Notes under the pieces: generated by a model
Database searches by the model: none
Seen by the model: the letters and a program-made list of their open reading frames with translations, nothing else
What the model was told of the DNA's origin: nothing
Translations under genes and position numbers: made by a program
Origin: Opitutales bacterium
Lineage (GTDB): Bacteria > Verrucomicrobiota > Verrucomicrobiia > Opitutales > Opitutaceae
Direction: 5' to 3'
DNA length: 64,000 nt
Assembly (NCBI GenBank): GCA_018700525.1
Contig: JABITN010000093.1
Span: 1 to 64,000 of the forward strand
Shown here: piece after piece, positions 45,751-56,500 of the stretch
Position numbering within the stretch: the stretch's first letter is position 1
Layout of the letters: every line of letters starts with the position of its first letter

Positions 45751-45821
45751 TCCCGCCTAGCGGGATTTTGGGGTAACTAAGAAAACGAGATGGCGGGTAG
45801 CTTAGGGGTAGGCTACCCGCC
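45751..45821 (+). promoter_or_regulatory. Candidate attenuator leader of the DAHP synthase gene
   Basis: Two hairpins lie between divergent genes and point toward the DAHP synthase. Hairpin 1 (45751-45765) is TCCCGC-CTA-GCGGGA followed by TTTT; hairpin 2 (45792-45821) is GGCGGGTAGC paired with GCTACCCGCC, followed by TTATTTC. CCCGCC of hairpin 1 can pair instead with GGCGGG of hairpin 2, so the structures are mutually exclusive. A 32-codon ORF from 45662 contains Tyr-Phe-Phe and ends with TAG inside hairpin 1. No upstream plus-strand gene would need a terminator. The regulatory role is inferred. Confidence 0.45.
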
Positions 45822-45900
45822 TTATTTCTATCTAAATGACAGGCTTTTCTGCATCATTGTGCAAATTCGCAATTGAAATTCATCGAGCAGTCTTCCAACT

Positions 45901-46971
45901 ATGCGCCCTGTGAAGAAAACCTCCGACATCAACGTCACGCAGACCGTCACGCTTCCCGCGCCTCACGCCCTGATCGACGAAATTCCTAAATCAGAAGCCC
46001 AAGCGGATTTCATAAGTCAGTCACGGCAAGAGATACACCGCATCATATTCGGAAACGACAAGCGCCTGCTTCTGGTAGTAGGCCCCTGCTCTATTCACGA
46101 TATCGACGCCGGCATCGAATACGGCAAACGCCTCGCAGCACTGAGCGAACGGGTTAGCGATCGGATTTGCCTCGTAATGCGAGTCTACTTTGAAAAACCC
46201 CGCACCTCCCTCGGATGGAAAGGCCTTATCATGGACCCCGACCTCGACGGCACCGCCAACATCGATCAAGGCTTGCGGGTCGCCCGTAATTTTCTAAGAG
46301 ACATCATCGACCTCGGCGTGCCAACCGCAACCGAACTTCTCGATCCAATCACTCCGCAATACATTGCAGACCTCGTTTCCTGGGCTGCCATCGGAGCTCG
46401 CACCACCGAATCGCAGACGCATCGTCAGATGGCCTCAGGCCTCTCTATGCCCGTCGGCTTCAAAAACGGGATGGACGGCACCTGCCAAGTCGCGATCAAC
46501 GCGATCAAGGCCGCTAGCGGCGTCCAAACCTTCCTCGGTATCAATCACGACGGTCAAGCGTCAGCCGTCACCACAGCCGGCAACCAAAACTGCCACGTCG
46601 TTCTACGCGGCGGTAGCTCTGGCCCGAACTTCGATACCGACAGCGTCGCCCAAACCGTAGCCGACCTCCAGAACGCTGGTCTAAAGGAAGCAATCATGAT
46701 CGACTGCAGCCACGGCAACAGCAGCAAACAACCCGAGAAACAGCCCGAGGTTCTCGACGCCATCGTCGCTCAGGTCGAAGCCGGTAACGACGCGATCATC
46801 GGCGCCATGATCGAAAGCAATCTTAATAGGGGCAGCCAGAAATTCCCAGCTCCCAAGGAAGACCTCCAGTATGGCGTCTCCATAACCGATGGCTGCATCG
46901 ATTGGAAAGCAACAGAAACCTCCGTCCTCAAAGCCTACGACCGCCTAGCCGCTCGATTCGCGAACACGTAA
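45901..46971 (+). CDS. 3-deoxy-7-phosphoheptulonate synthase, class I (AroF/G/H type)
   Basis: The 356-residue protein has LLVVGPCSIHD, RVYFEKPRTSLGWKGLI, the HRQMASGLSMPVGFKNG segment and IMIDCSHGNSSKQPE with metal ligands. It condenses phosphoenolpyruvate and erythrose 4-phosphate in the first step of the shikimate pathway, feeding aroE found 5 kb to the left. This is the AroAI-alpha, feedback-inhibited form; the particular inhibitor (Phe, Tyr or Trp) cannot be told. An attenuator-like leader precedes it. The start is the first ATG after the leader. Confidence 0.94.
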   Translation: MRPVKKTSDINVTQTVTLPAPHALIDEIPKSEAQADFISQSRQEIHRIIFGNDKRLLLVVGPCSIHDIDAGIEYGKRLAALSERVSDRICLVMRVYFEKPRTSLGWKGLIMDPDLDGTANIDQGLRVARNFLRDIIDLGVPTATELLDPITPQYIADLVSWAAIGARTTESQTHRQMASGLSMPVGFKNGMDGTCQVAINAIKAASGVQTFLGINHDGQASAVTTAGNQNCHVVLRGGSSGPNFDTDSVAQTVADLQNAGLKEAIMIDCSHGNSSKQPEKQPEVLDAIVAQVEAGNDAIIGAMIESNLNRGSQKFPAPKEDLQYGVSITDGCIDWKATETSVLKAYDRLAARFANT

Positions 46972-47100
46972 AACCGAAAGCCGCCGAGTCGGACTACGCA
47001 TTACAGAACTTTTTCCCCTGCATAAGCGGGCGAGTTTCTCAAGATCACCAATGCGTTTTTAGTCGCATTAGATTCCGGCTGCCCTATTTTCTATCACTCT

Positions 47101-48084
47101 ATGAAAGCACCTGTTCATGTCGCAGTCACCGGCGCAGCCGGTCAAATTGGATATTCGCTGCTCGCACGCATCGCGTCGGGTCAGCTTCTCGGACCCGACC
47201 AACCCGTCGTCCTTCGCCTCATCGAGATCGAGCCCGCCATGCAGGCCCTCGAAGGCGTTGTCATGGAATTGCAAGATTGCGCATTTCCATTGCTCAACGA
47301 CATCGTCCCGACTTACGATCTCAACGAAGGCTTCAACAAGGCGAGCTGGGCCCTTCTCGTCGGCAGCGTACCGCGCAAAGCCGGCATGGAGCGTAAAGAT
47401 CTGCTAGGCATCAACGGCAAGATATTTACCAGCCAAAGCAAAGCCATTCAAGACAACGCCGCCTCCGACATTCGGACTCTCGTGGTGGGCAACCCTTGTA
47501 ACACCAATTGCCTCATCGCAATGAACAACGCTCCAGACATCCCCCATGATCGCTGGTTCGCGATGACCCGCCTCGACGAAAACCGCGCCAAAACTCAACT
47601 CGCAATCAAAGCGGGTGTGGAAGTCACCTCCGTCAAAAAGCTAGCGATCTGGGGGAATCACTCCGCTACGATGTATCCAAATTACTTCGACGCGACAATC
47701 GACGGTAAAGCAATCCCAGAGGTCATCACCGACGAAGCATGGTTCAAGAAAGACTTTATTCCTACCGTCCAGCAGCGCGGAGCAGCCATCATCAAGGCTC
47801 GCGGACTTTCATCGGCAGCCTCGGCAGCCAACGCAGCCATAGACACCGTTAAGTCGATCATCACTCCAACCCCCAGCGATGACTACTTCAGCGTCGCCGT
47901 GCATTCGAAAGGCGAATACGGAATCGAGCCAGGACTCATCTATTCCTACCCGATGCAAAGCGACGGCCAAAACCTGAGCATCATCGAAGGCCTAGATGTC
48001 AACGCTTTCAGCCAAGAAAAGATCAAGGCCACAGAAGCCGAACTCAGCGAAGAGAAGAGCATGGTCAGCGACCTGCTTCCATAA
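47101..48084 (+). CDS. mdh: Malate dehydrogenase
   Basis: The 327-residue protein has the NAD-binding loop [40 protein letters not shown], the catalytic-region motif TRLDENRAK and the His loop [11 protein letters not shown]. It is the cytosolic eukaryotic-like (MDH1-type) form seen in many bacteria and interconverts malate and oxaloacetate. It is monocistronic with a terminator behind it. Confidence 0.94.
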   Translation: MKAPVHVAVTGAAGQIGYSLLARIASGQLLGPDQPVVLRLIEIEPAMQALEGVVMELQDCAFPLLNDIVPTYDLNEGFNKASWALLVGSVPRKAGMERKDLLGINGKIFTSQSKAIQDNAASDIRTLVVGNPCNTNCLIAMNNAPDIPHDRWFAMTRLDENRAKTQLAIKAGVEVTSVKKLAIWGNHSATMYPNYFDATIDGKAIPEVITDEAWFKKDFIPTVQQRGAAIIKARGLSSAASAANAAIDTVKSIITPTPSDDYFSVAVHSKGEYGIEPGLIYSYPMQSDGQNLSIIEGLDVNAFSQEKIKATEAELSEEKSMVSDLLP

Positions 48085-48110
48085 AAACGGAATACCGTTT
48101 ATTCGCCAAA

Positions 48111-48139
48111 GGGAGGACCCATTCGATCCTCTCTTTTTT
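48111..48139 (+). terminator. Terminator of mdh
   Basis: GGGAGGA pairs with TCCTCTC (one G-T pair) around CCCATTCGA and is followed by six T residues, 27 bp after the mdh stop. Confidence 0.9.
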
Positions 48140-48251
48140 GGACCTGCCTAACGAAAAATCTGGTAGCGGCCTTTCTCCCAACGGCCACAGTTTCTTATGC
48201 TTATCCAGCTGGCCGCTCGGAGATAGGCCGCTACCAGGAAATACAAATCCT

Positions 48252-49634
48252 CTATTCCCCCTTCGCTACGCGAACATCCAACGGTGGCATATCCTTGATA
48301 TGCAAATCGCGCTGCGGATAAGGGAACTCGATATCGTTGCTTTTGAAGAGATCCCAAATACGGATATAGAAAGCACTCCGAATATTTCCCAATCCATCCG
48401 TCGGATCGAGTATCCACGCTCTCAATTCGAAATCGACCGAGTTATCCCCGTACCCAGTCAACCGAACCGCCGCCGGCGGATCCGCCAATATACGCTTGTC
48501 CGCTCCCGCCGCTTCCAAGGCAAGATCCATAGCCTTATGAATATCCGAAGTATAAGAAACGCCAAATGGAATCTTTACCCGTACCTTGTCGTCGCTGAAC
48601 GACCAATTAACCACTTTTTCAGTGATCATCATTTCATTCGGAATCAAATGCTCCGTTCCATCCCGCGTAATCACCGACGTGTAGCGAGCGCCTAGCGTAT
48701 TGATCCAACCGTAGGTTTGATCGACCTCAATCACATCACCCGGCTTGATCGACCTATCCCCCAGCAAAATAACTCCGCTAATTAAATTTGAAATGACTTT
48801 TTGAAAGCCGAACCCCAGGCCCAGGCCAATCGCCCCGCCCATAAACGCGAAGGCCGATAAGTTTACGCCCAGAGAACCGATCACGAACAAGATCGCTCCC
48901 ACCGCGATAAATACCTTCAAAAACTTCGTCGCCAAAACCTGCAAGGCCGGTGAGACGTTCGGCATTCTGCCCACCCGCGAAGTCGAGGTTCTAATCAACC
49001 ATCCCGTCATTGGGATCAATATTGAAATCGCGATGATTCCCTTGAAGAGAGACAAAACAGTCACCTTCGTTTCGCCGGAAGAACCGGATACGGGAAAGAG
49101 CTTCATTCCATCGAGCCCATCTCGAATCACAACCCACACGCCAAGCAGATTAAGCACTAGCACGATCGCGAGTACGAAAAACAAGGTCTTAAAATACACC
49201 TGCTTCTTAATCGCCGCCGGCAAAGCAGCAGAGACCAGCCAAAGCGTCGCAATGCTGGCCACCGCTCGAACCAGGATATAGTTCATTCCTCCCGACACAG
49301 ACGAAGCATCCAAATACATCGAAATAGACCAAAGCAGCACGAACACCAAAATCCGGAAAAAATTATCACTTACCCAATCGACCGTGTCCTCTATCCAATC
49401 ATCCCTTTCCTCGATCGCATCAGTCACCTTTCGAAAAAGCGGGCTCAAACCCATCGCCACAATCCAAGCTATCAAAAATGCCGCCGCAATACCGCCTAAC
49501 TGGATCAAAAGATCCGGTCCCACGAACACCTGACGAAACGACTCCCACCAAGGATTAAGATAGCCACCCCAAATACGAACGAACCAAGAGCCTTCATCAA
49601 CAGCTAGAAACGGAGAGAGAAATACGGACATCAC
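48252..49634 (-). CDS. MscS-family mechanosensitive channel
   Basis: The 460-residue protein has several N-terminal membrane helices and the MscS pore and beta-domain sequence GLGFGFQKVISNLISGVILLGDRSIKPGDVIEV (about 275-308), then TRDGTEHLIPNEMMI. It is a larger MscS type with extra helices. Such channels open under membrane tension to release solutes in osmotic downshock. It lies between mdh and ssrA on the opposite strand. Confidence 0.92.
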   Translation of the reverse strand: MMSVFLSPFLAVDEGSWFVRIWGGYLNPWWESFRQVFVGPDLLIQLGGIAAAFLIAWIVAMGLSPLFRKVTDAIEERDDWIEDTVDWVSDNFFRILVFVLLWSISMYLDASSVSGGMNYILVRAVASIATLWLVSAALPAAIKKQVYFKTLFFVLAIVLVLNLLGVWVVIRDGLDGMKLFPVSGSSGETKVTVLSLFKGIIAISILIPMTGWLIRTSTSRVGRMPNVSPALQVLATKFLKVFIAVGAILFVIGSLGVNLSAFAFMGGAIGLGLGFGFQKVISNLISGVILLGDRSIKPGDVIEVDQTYGWINTLGARYTSVITRDGTEHLIPNEMMITEKVVNWSFSDDKVRVKIPFGVSYTSDIHKAMDLALEAAGADKRILADPPAAVRLTGYGDNSVDFELRAWILDPTDGLGNIRSAFYIRIWDLFKSNDIEFPYPQRDLHIKDMPPLDVRVAKGE

Positions 49635-49816
49635 TCCACACTAGAGAACTCCGATCTATGCTTTCAACCTTGATTTCTACAGAAAAACCACGGATAACCC
49701 CAACCTGTTCTTTGATTTGTCACAAACGATGCTAACGCATCCGACAAATCGACTCCGAATAACGGCAATCAAGGACTTCATCCTTCAGCCCTATTCCTTC
49801 AACCTTAGAATTTATG

Positions 49817-50186
<370 letters not shown>

Positions 50187-50205
<19 letters not shown>

Positions 50206-50570
50206 TTATCGTAGCCTGCCTCTTTAAAAAACCGGCCGAGGGTCAATTTGTCGGTATCAATTATTAGTTCTTTTGTATGGACCAAGGGGCCCCAGGATCC
50301 GCTTGTCCCCTGGCGAAAGGGATACTCCCCTGTCATTAGTCCATAGCGGGATGGCGTACAAACCGCCGAGGGCGAATGCGCGTCGAGGAAGCTACGGCCT
50401 TCCTTCGCTAGTCGATCTATATTAGGTGACTGCACCTTGGTGGCTCCGTAGCAACTCAAGTCGCCATAACCGAGATCATCCACGTAGATTAGCACTACAT
50501 TGGGTTGCTCGGCAGACACAGCCAATGTCGACAGACTCAATAGAAATAAAATAAATTTCTTCATCCTCAT
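50187..50570 (-). pseudogene. Truncated S1 sulfatase (N-terminal quarter only)
   Basis: The 127-residue fragment has a signal peptide and the sulfatase start: YVDDLGYGDLSCYG and C71-T-P-S-R-Y-G-L-M-T-G. It stops at AGYDNPITYC, where intact members read on into GKWHLG and another 300 residues. The break lies 15-33 bp from the tmRNA 3' end. Its ATG overlaps the stop of the upstream sulfatase in ATGA, so it was once the second gene of a two-sulfatase operon. Confidence 0.85.
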
Positions 50571-51928
50571 CGTTGCTTAATCGTTGCCTTGAACTGATCG
50601 AATTCCGCTTTTAGTTCGCTCACGGTCTCCGGATAAAGGTAAGCCAAATCCCAGCGCTCCGCAGGGTCCGCTTCGAGGTCGTATAACTCGTAGTTGTTCG
50701 TCCCGAAGTCCATCAGGTATCGGTGTGGCTGCTCGGGCTTTCGTCCCGGGAGAAGGAGCTTCCACTTTCCGCTGCGGATCCCTACCGGAAGACCATTGCT
50801 GGCCTGGCTATAGATGTAGGACGTTCGGTTTCCTACAGTAGACCTTCCCGCGATCAAATCCGTCTGATCGACTCCGTCAATGAGGCGATCGCTCGGAAGG
50901 TCGTATCCGGTCAGGGCTGCAAAGGTAGGGAAAAAATCGAGCGAAGCGAAGAGCGCGTCGGAAACTTGGCCTGCCGGAGCTTTGCCCGGCCAACGAATAA
51001 TGCAGGGCACGCGCGATCCCCCCTCGTAAGCGGAGCCCTTTCCACCGCGCAATCCTCCTGAGCTTCCCCAAAAGATGGAGTCCTTTTCCTGATACCATCC
51101 CTCTACGTGTTTCGCCGCTACCCCTTCTAAAAGTCCCATTTTATCCAAATAGTACCGAGGCTGGTTCCAAGGACCATTATCGGAGGTAAAAATGACCAAG
51201 GTACTTTCCCTTAGTCCCAGCGCGTCGAGCGAATCCAGCAAACGCCCGGTTTCGAAGTCAAACTCCTCAACCACGTCTCCGTAGAGGCCTCCCGCTGAAG
51301 TTCCCTCGAAGGCAGGCGAGGCGTCGATGACAGTATGCATCATCGTGTGAGCCATGTGGAGGAAGAATGGTTTGGCGGGATTGCGATGATTCCGCAAATA
51401 GTCGATCGCCTTATCGGTATAGAGTCGGGTGAGGATGCTCATATCCTTCGTTTCGCCAGCTCGCTCGTTGTTTTCGTGAAAACGAACCACCCCACCATCG
51501 TTGGCTCCCAAGGTGCCATAGTAATAGTCGAAACCCTGAGCCAGAGGCATTCGGTCGAAGATCTCCTTTCGGTTCGATGTATTCCACTTTCCGATACAAA
51601 TGGTTTCGTAACCAACAGACCGGAGACCTTCCGCAATAGTAATCTCCGCTGCCGGCATGCTATTACCCATGCTTCGCTGCGGGTCCCGTCCGGTCCAAAG
51701 AGCCGAACGAGACGGAGCACAAGTGGGCTGGGCATAAAATTGAGTGAAGCGAGTCCCCTCCTCTGCCAACTGATTAAGACGTGGCGTATTTATCAACTTA
51801 TTGCCATAACAACCCACATCTCCGTACCCTTGGTCGTCGGTAAATATGATTAAAACATTAGGGCGCTCTGCGGCCAAGCACGCTGCACTGATTAAAACAC
51901 TAAGAAGTTTGAGCACGATTCGTTTCAT
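50567..51928 (-). CDS. S1-family sulfatase
   Basis: The 453-residue protein has a signal peptide (VLISAACLA), the metal site FTDDQGYGDVGCYG and the formylglycine signature C70-A-P-S-R-S-A. Also present are GKW, a middle SDNG (TSDNGPWNQ) and the C-terminal YELYDLEADPAE. Length is normal. It hydrolyses sulfate esters in the periplasm after Cys to formylglycine conversion. It leads an operon whose second sulfatase is truncated at the island junction. The substrate subfamily is unassigned. Confidence 0.92.
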   Translation of the reverse strand: MKRIVLKLLSVLISAACLAAERPNVLIIFTDDQGYGDVGCYGNKLINTPRLNQLAEEGTRFTQFYAQPTCAPSRSALWTGRDPQRSMGNSMPAAEITIAEGLRSVGYETICIGKWNTSNRKEIFDRMPLAQGFDYYYGTLGANDGGVVRFHENNERAGETKDMSILTRLYTDKAIDYLRNHRNPAKPFFLHMAHTMMHTVIDASPAFEGTSAGGLYGDVVEEFDFETGRLLDSLDALGLRESTLVIFTSDNGPWNQPRYYLDKMGLLEGVAAKHVEGWYQEKDSIFWGSSGGLRGGKGSAYEGGSRVPCIIRWPGKAPAGQVSDALFASLDFFPTFAALTGYDLPSDRLIDGVDQTDLIAGRSTVGNRTSYIYSQASNGLPVGIRSGKWKLLLPGRKPEQPHRYLMDFGTNNYELYDLEADPAERWDLAYLYPETVSELKAEFDQFKATIKQR

Positions 51929-52371
51929 GAGTTTCGTTGTTTAGTCCGGCAAATTGCCATTGGCGTTTATTGACTTATTTTCAGATATTAGGGCCCGGCT
52001 AAAATAACCATCTAACAGCGAAGAAAAGCGTAAACGAGGTTCATGGATTGGGAAAAGAGAATCTAGGGTCGCTTTGACAGATTTTTCGGCAAGCCCGTGC
52101 CGGGAGGTGGAGGTGTTCTTAGCAGATCGACCATGGCTTCCCCGGGAGCTTCTTCCTTTGCCCAGCCTCGATGCTCGCATTAGTATTGTGTGTTTGATAC
52201 CTGAATGGACCCACGATGGTGCACATATCTTTCTTGATGGTAGATAGTGCTAGAAAAGTTAAATGCCTTGCAGGCAGTTGAATATTCAATGAATCAGTTT
52301 GTTGGATAAGAGGCAGGTCTCCCGCACAGCGCCAACGTGCTTTATTTTTAAAATCATTTTTATTTCTACCT
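51929..52371. other. Divergent intergenic region, no clear gene
   Basis: This 443-bp gap separates the divergent sulfatase and EamA genes. The minus ORF 51941-52180 is basic and Ser-rich and has no recognisable motif. The last 40 bp before the EamA start are T-rich and could hold its promoter. Confidence 0.4.
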
Positions 52372-53259
52372 ATGCAATCCTACTATATCTGGCCTTTTTT
52401 AGCGGCTGTAATCTACGCATTGGCGGCGATTTTGACTAAGCGTGCATTAGCAGAGGGTTGTGGTGTGATGCGTTTTACCGTTCTCTGCAATGCTACCTTC
52501 TTTGTCTCTTTTTTGATACCGGCAGCTGTTGTTTGGCAGCCTATTCATTGGGGGCAGATAGGGTGGCCTGCACTGGGTGGGTTGCTGTTTTTTCTTGGTC
52601 AAATTCTTACAGTGGCCGCAATTCGTGTTGGAGATGTCTCTATTCAATCACCTTTGATGGGATCAAAAGTTATTTTTGTAGCACTGATTTCATTAGGGAC
52701 TGGTGCGGAATCCGTCGTGCCAGGAGTCTGGTTGGGTGCCGCCTTAACAGCAGTCGCAGTTTTTCTTCTCGGCTATTCAAGCTGGGATTCTAGTCGCCGA
52801 ACATGGATTGGCGTGGGCCTAGCACTGGTAAGCTCGCTTGCTTTTGCCGCCAGCGATGTGTTAACAATTGCCAAGGCGTCAGGCAGTGGAGTTGAGAATT
52901 ATCTCGCAATTGTTATGGGAGTTCAGCTGTTGCTTTCATTGGTATTAATCCCCTTATTCAGAGAGAAGGTCAGGGATATTCCAAGAAATGCTTGGGCATG
53001 GCTGGCTGCAGCTAGCGGTCTGATGGCGCTGCAAGCGGTCATCCTCAATGTAGCGCTCGGTCATTTCAAACATGCTACCAGCTTCAATGTCATATACGGA
53101 TCGCGCGGATTGTGGAGTATACTCCTAATCTGGGGCTTTGGGCACTTGGTCGCTAATAGAGAGCTGCAAGGCGACCATCACGTTTTCATCAGGCGAGTGA
53201 CTGGTGCTACTCTTTTACTCGTCGCTGTATTTATGATACTGACAGGTAGTGCTAGCTGA
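52372..53259 (+). CDS. EamA/DMT-family transporter
   Basis: The 295-residue protein has about ten membrane segments and the two-EamA-repeat layout of DMT-superfamily permeases (FFLGQILTVAAIRVGDVSIQSPLMGSKVIF in the first half, LNVALGHFKHATSFNVIYGSRGLW in the second). Members export or import small metabolites; the substrate is unknown. Its T-rich third codon positions differ from the core genes to the left, consistent with acquisition. It stands alone with a repeat element after it. Confidence 0.83.
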   Translation: MQSYYIWPFLAAVIYALAAILTKRALAEGCGVMRFTVLCNATFFVSFLIPAAVVWQPIHWGQIGWPALGGLLFFLGQILTVAAIRVGDVSIQSPLMGSKVIFVALISLGTGAESVVPGVWLGAALTAVAVFLLGYSSWDSSRRTWIGVGLALVSSLAFAASDVLTIAKASGSGVENYLAIVMGVQLLLSLVLIPLFREKVRDIPRNAWAWLAAASGLMALQAVILNVALGHFKHATSFNVIYGSRGLWSILLIWGFGHLVANRELQGDHHVFIRRVTGATLLLVAVFMILTGSAS

Positions 53260-53392
53260 TATGAAGCGAGGGGACGTATACATTTTAATTATCAGATCCA
53301 GCTCACATCCAGAGAATTCATCATCGCATAGATGAGTTTGCAGGTATAATTTAATATCTGGTCAGTGTGAAATCCAGTCCAGCCTTCTTTTT

Positions 53393-53472
53393 GTTGATGG
53401 GAAATTGCTCCGCCATCTTCGCTCCGCTACGTCAATTGTTCCGACTGGATTCGGAGGGGAGGTTGATAGGAA
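53393..53472. repeat. GTTGATAGGAA family, long copy 1
   Basis: The unit begins GTTGATGGGAAATTGCTCC, contains CATCTTCGCTCCGCTACG, and ends TTCGGAGGGG; 69 bp after its start a second GTTGATAGGAA begins. It matches the copy at 60827-60893 at 63 of 67 bases. It lies between the EamA and large sulfatase genes. Confidence 0.8.
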
Positions 53473-53538
53473 GTGAAATGTCTGTATACACATCGTAATT
53501 AAAGGTGCTTATTGAGGCGAGTGACCTAAACATAGATT

Positions 53539-56500
53539 ATGATGAATTTTTCCCACAAGCTCTCTCGATCCTGCCAAATCAGCTTATTACTCGCGATATC
53601 CACTGTCTTTTGGGGGAGCGTTATCGCGGCACCGCGCCCTAATATCATCCTCGTCATGGCCGACGACATGGGCTGGGGCGATGTGAGCTACAATAGCAAC
53701 ACCGTCAGCTATCCCAATAACACCACCCTCTACCCGGTGAGAGCCGGTCAGCCTCACGAGGATCGAGGTTGGATTCACACGCCGGTCATGGACAGCATGG
53801 CAGCCAACGGAGTACGCTTTGATCGATTCTATTCCACCTCTGCCGTCTGCTCGCCCACTCGTTTCAGTTGCCTGACGGGGCGCCACCCGGTTCGAGGTGG
53901 CATTGGTGGTGCGAATACTGGCCGTCTCGACTTCGACGAAACTGCGCTCTCCGAAGTTCTTTCAGCCGAGGGGTATGCGACTGCTCACATGGGAAAGTGG
54001 CATCTTGGCATCCTGACCACGGAGAGACTCGATGGCAACAAAGGTGGCCTGCCCGATCATTTCGCGCGCTATAGCGGCCCATGGCACCACAGCTACGACA
54101 CCGTGTTTGCCACGGAATCCAAAGTGCCGACTTATAACCCTTATGGAAACTTCGACTATGACGGCGAAATGAATTTCACGAATGCTAACCTCTATAATGA
54201 CCATGGTACACGTTACTGGAAACTCCCCTACAGCGGCGACGAGATCTCTGGCGAAGGCACTCCAGTGGTTCCTGATGCACTACATACCATTGCCACCAAC
54301 TACGACACTCAGGATTATAACGGCGACGATTCGCAAATACTCGTTAATCGTGCCATTCCTTTCATGCAAGATGCTGTCGCCGATAACAAACCCTTCTTTC
54401 TGGTACTTTGGTTCCACACTCCACATAAACCGGTTAAAGATAAAGACGATCCCACTGCGTCTGCCAACTCGCAGGCTGGTCTCAAAAATTCGATTGAAGG
54501 CATGGATGCTGCCATTGGTCGTTTGCGAGCCGAGCTCGATACGCTCGGAGTGCGCGGCAACACGATGCTCTGGTTGACCAGTGACAACGGCCCTGAGAAT
54601 GGCATCGATTCGCCTACGGATGAATCGAACAATGAAGCTGACAAAATTTACCAACGCCCCATCCGTTCTGGCCGCTATCTAGACCGCAAAGGCTCACTCT
54701 ACGAAGGAGGTGTCATCGTGCCTGGTATCCTCGAATGGCCCAACGTCATCACGACCGGCAGCTCAACTGATATGCCTGCTGTTACGACAGATTATTACCC
54801 CACCATCCTCGATTACCTCCAACTGACCGTGCCGAATCAAAAACCGCTCGATGGCATCTCACTTCGTCCAGCGATCGAAGGAACTAGTCATACACGCTCC
54901 AAGCCCGTTATTTTCAGGCTCGGTGGCGACACCGCACTAAGGACCAATCAATATAAACTGGTAAATCAGAATATTGGCAATGACGTGTCTGGTGAGCTGC
55001 GCCTCTATGATATGGTCAACATTGCCGCTGGCGAGGAACCCGAGCAAACACCGCTCGCCACCGCCTCGGATTACACAACGAAATCACAAGCGATTCAAGA
55101 CCTCTATACTTCGTTGAAGGCCGAGCATGATACACTGCTCGCATCGGTCAACAATGACACCAACTACATCCATAGCTCACAGCCAACCATCAAACTCAGT
55201 ACTGATAGCAACACAGTAATCGCTCCATTTACAGTCACAGCCACCTTCAACGAGAGTGTCAGCCAGTTAAATGCAAACGAATTTGTGGTTAGTAATGGCA
55301 CACCCTCCGGTCTCTCCGGCAGCGGCACCACATGGACCGTTCTCGTGACACCGATTTTAAACGGCCCTGTCACTGTTGATCTACCATCTGGAGCAGTGAT
55401 TGATGTTGACGGAAACATCAACCCCTCCTCGAGTCAGTTAAGCGTCAATTACACTGGCAATTCGTCACCAAGTGTAACACTCACGACACTGAGCGATCCG
55501 GTTACATCCAGCTTCGTTGTGACCGCTACCTTCAACGAAGACGTTACCGGATTAATCGCGGACGACTTTGATGTCACCAACGGCACGGTCTCAGGTCTGA
55601 GTGGCGGTCCCGCGACCTACACCGTTACCATCAATCCAACAGCGGCTGGTAACGTATCGGTTTCTCTTCCTGCCTCATCCGCAGAGGACGGCGATACCAA
55701 TGGCAACAACGCCTCAAATCAACTCGCCCTTCTTTATCAAACAGGTCCCACACCGGCAGCCACCCTGACAGGTGTGGCGACCACCACTGGATCCTATTCG
55801 GTTTCCATCGCATTCAGTGAAAGCGTCACAGGCCTGAGTGACTCGGACTTCGCCGTGAGTAATGGTAGCGCCTCCAGCCTGTCGGGCAGCGGCGCAAGCT
55901 ATTCGGTGCTAATCACACCTGCTCTAGACGGGGATGTCACCGTTACTTTGCCCGCCAACACAGCGAGCACCCCGGATGATAGCCAAGGCAATACCGTTTC
56001 CAATGCACTGACCACTCTATACTCTACCGTTGGAGGAGGTGACGGCGGCGTCATTCATGAAGCGACGTTGACCGTAGGAGGTGGTAAAACGGTTGATAGT
56101 GATAATCTTGTTCCAGCACATGGATCCAATAATCAGGATAAATTTAATACCTCTGATGGAGCCCCGTATACTTCGACGTCCTTTGTTCGTGGCAGCAGTA
56201 ATTCTGCACGTAAAGTTCGAGCTTTTGTGAATTTCGATTTATCGGAACTCGCTGGTCAACCAGTGACCGCGGCGACCCTAGCCTTTAATGGTTATTCTTT
56301 GAATGGTAGTATCAACACGCATCTACAGGTAGTTGCCTTAGCCTCTGATTGGGTAGAAAGCGGCGACCCCAAACCGACATACAGCCATAATTCCTTCGGT
56401 AGCGTGATTGACGGGGGCGATATTTCAACCGGACGTGACGCAAATGGAGCCAAAGATTATAGCATCGATATCACAACGATGGTGCAAAATTGGAATAACG

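Noticed and set aside
51941-52180. 79-aa minus-strand ORF
   Set aside because: Basic, Ser/Arg-rich with no motif; sits in a divergent promoter region and looks like a chance ORF.
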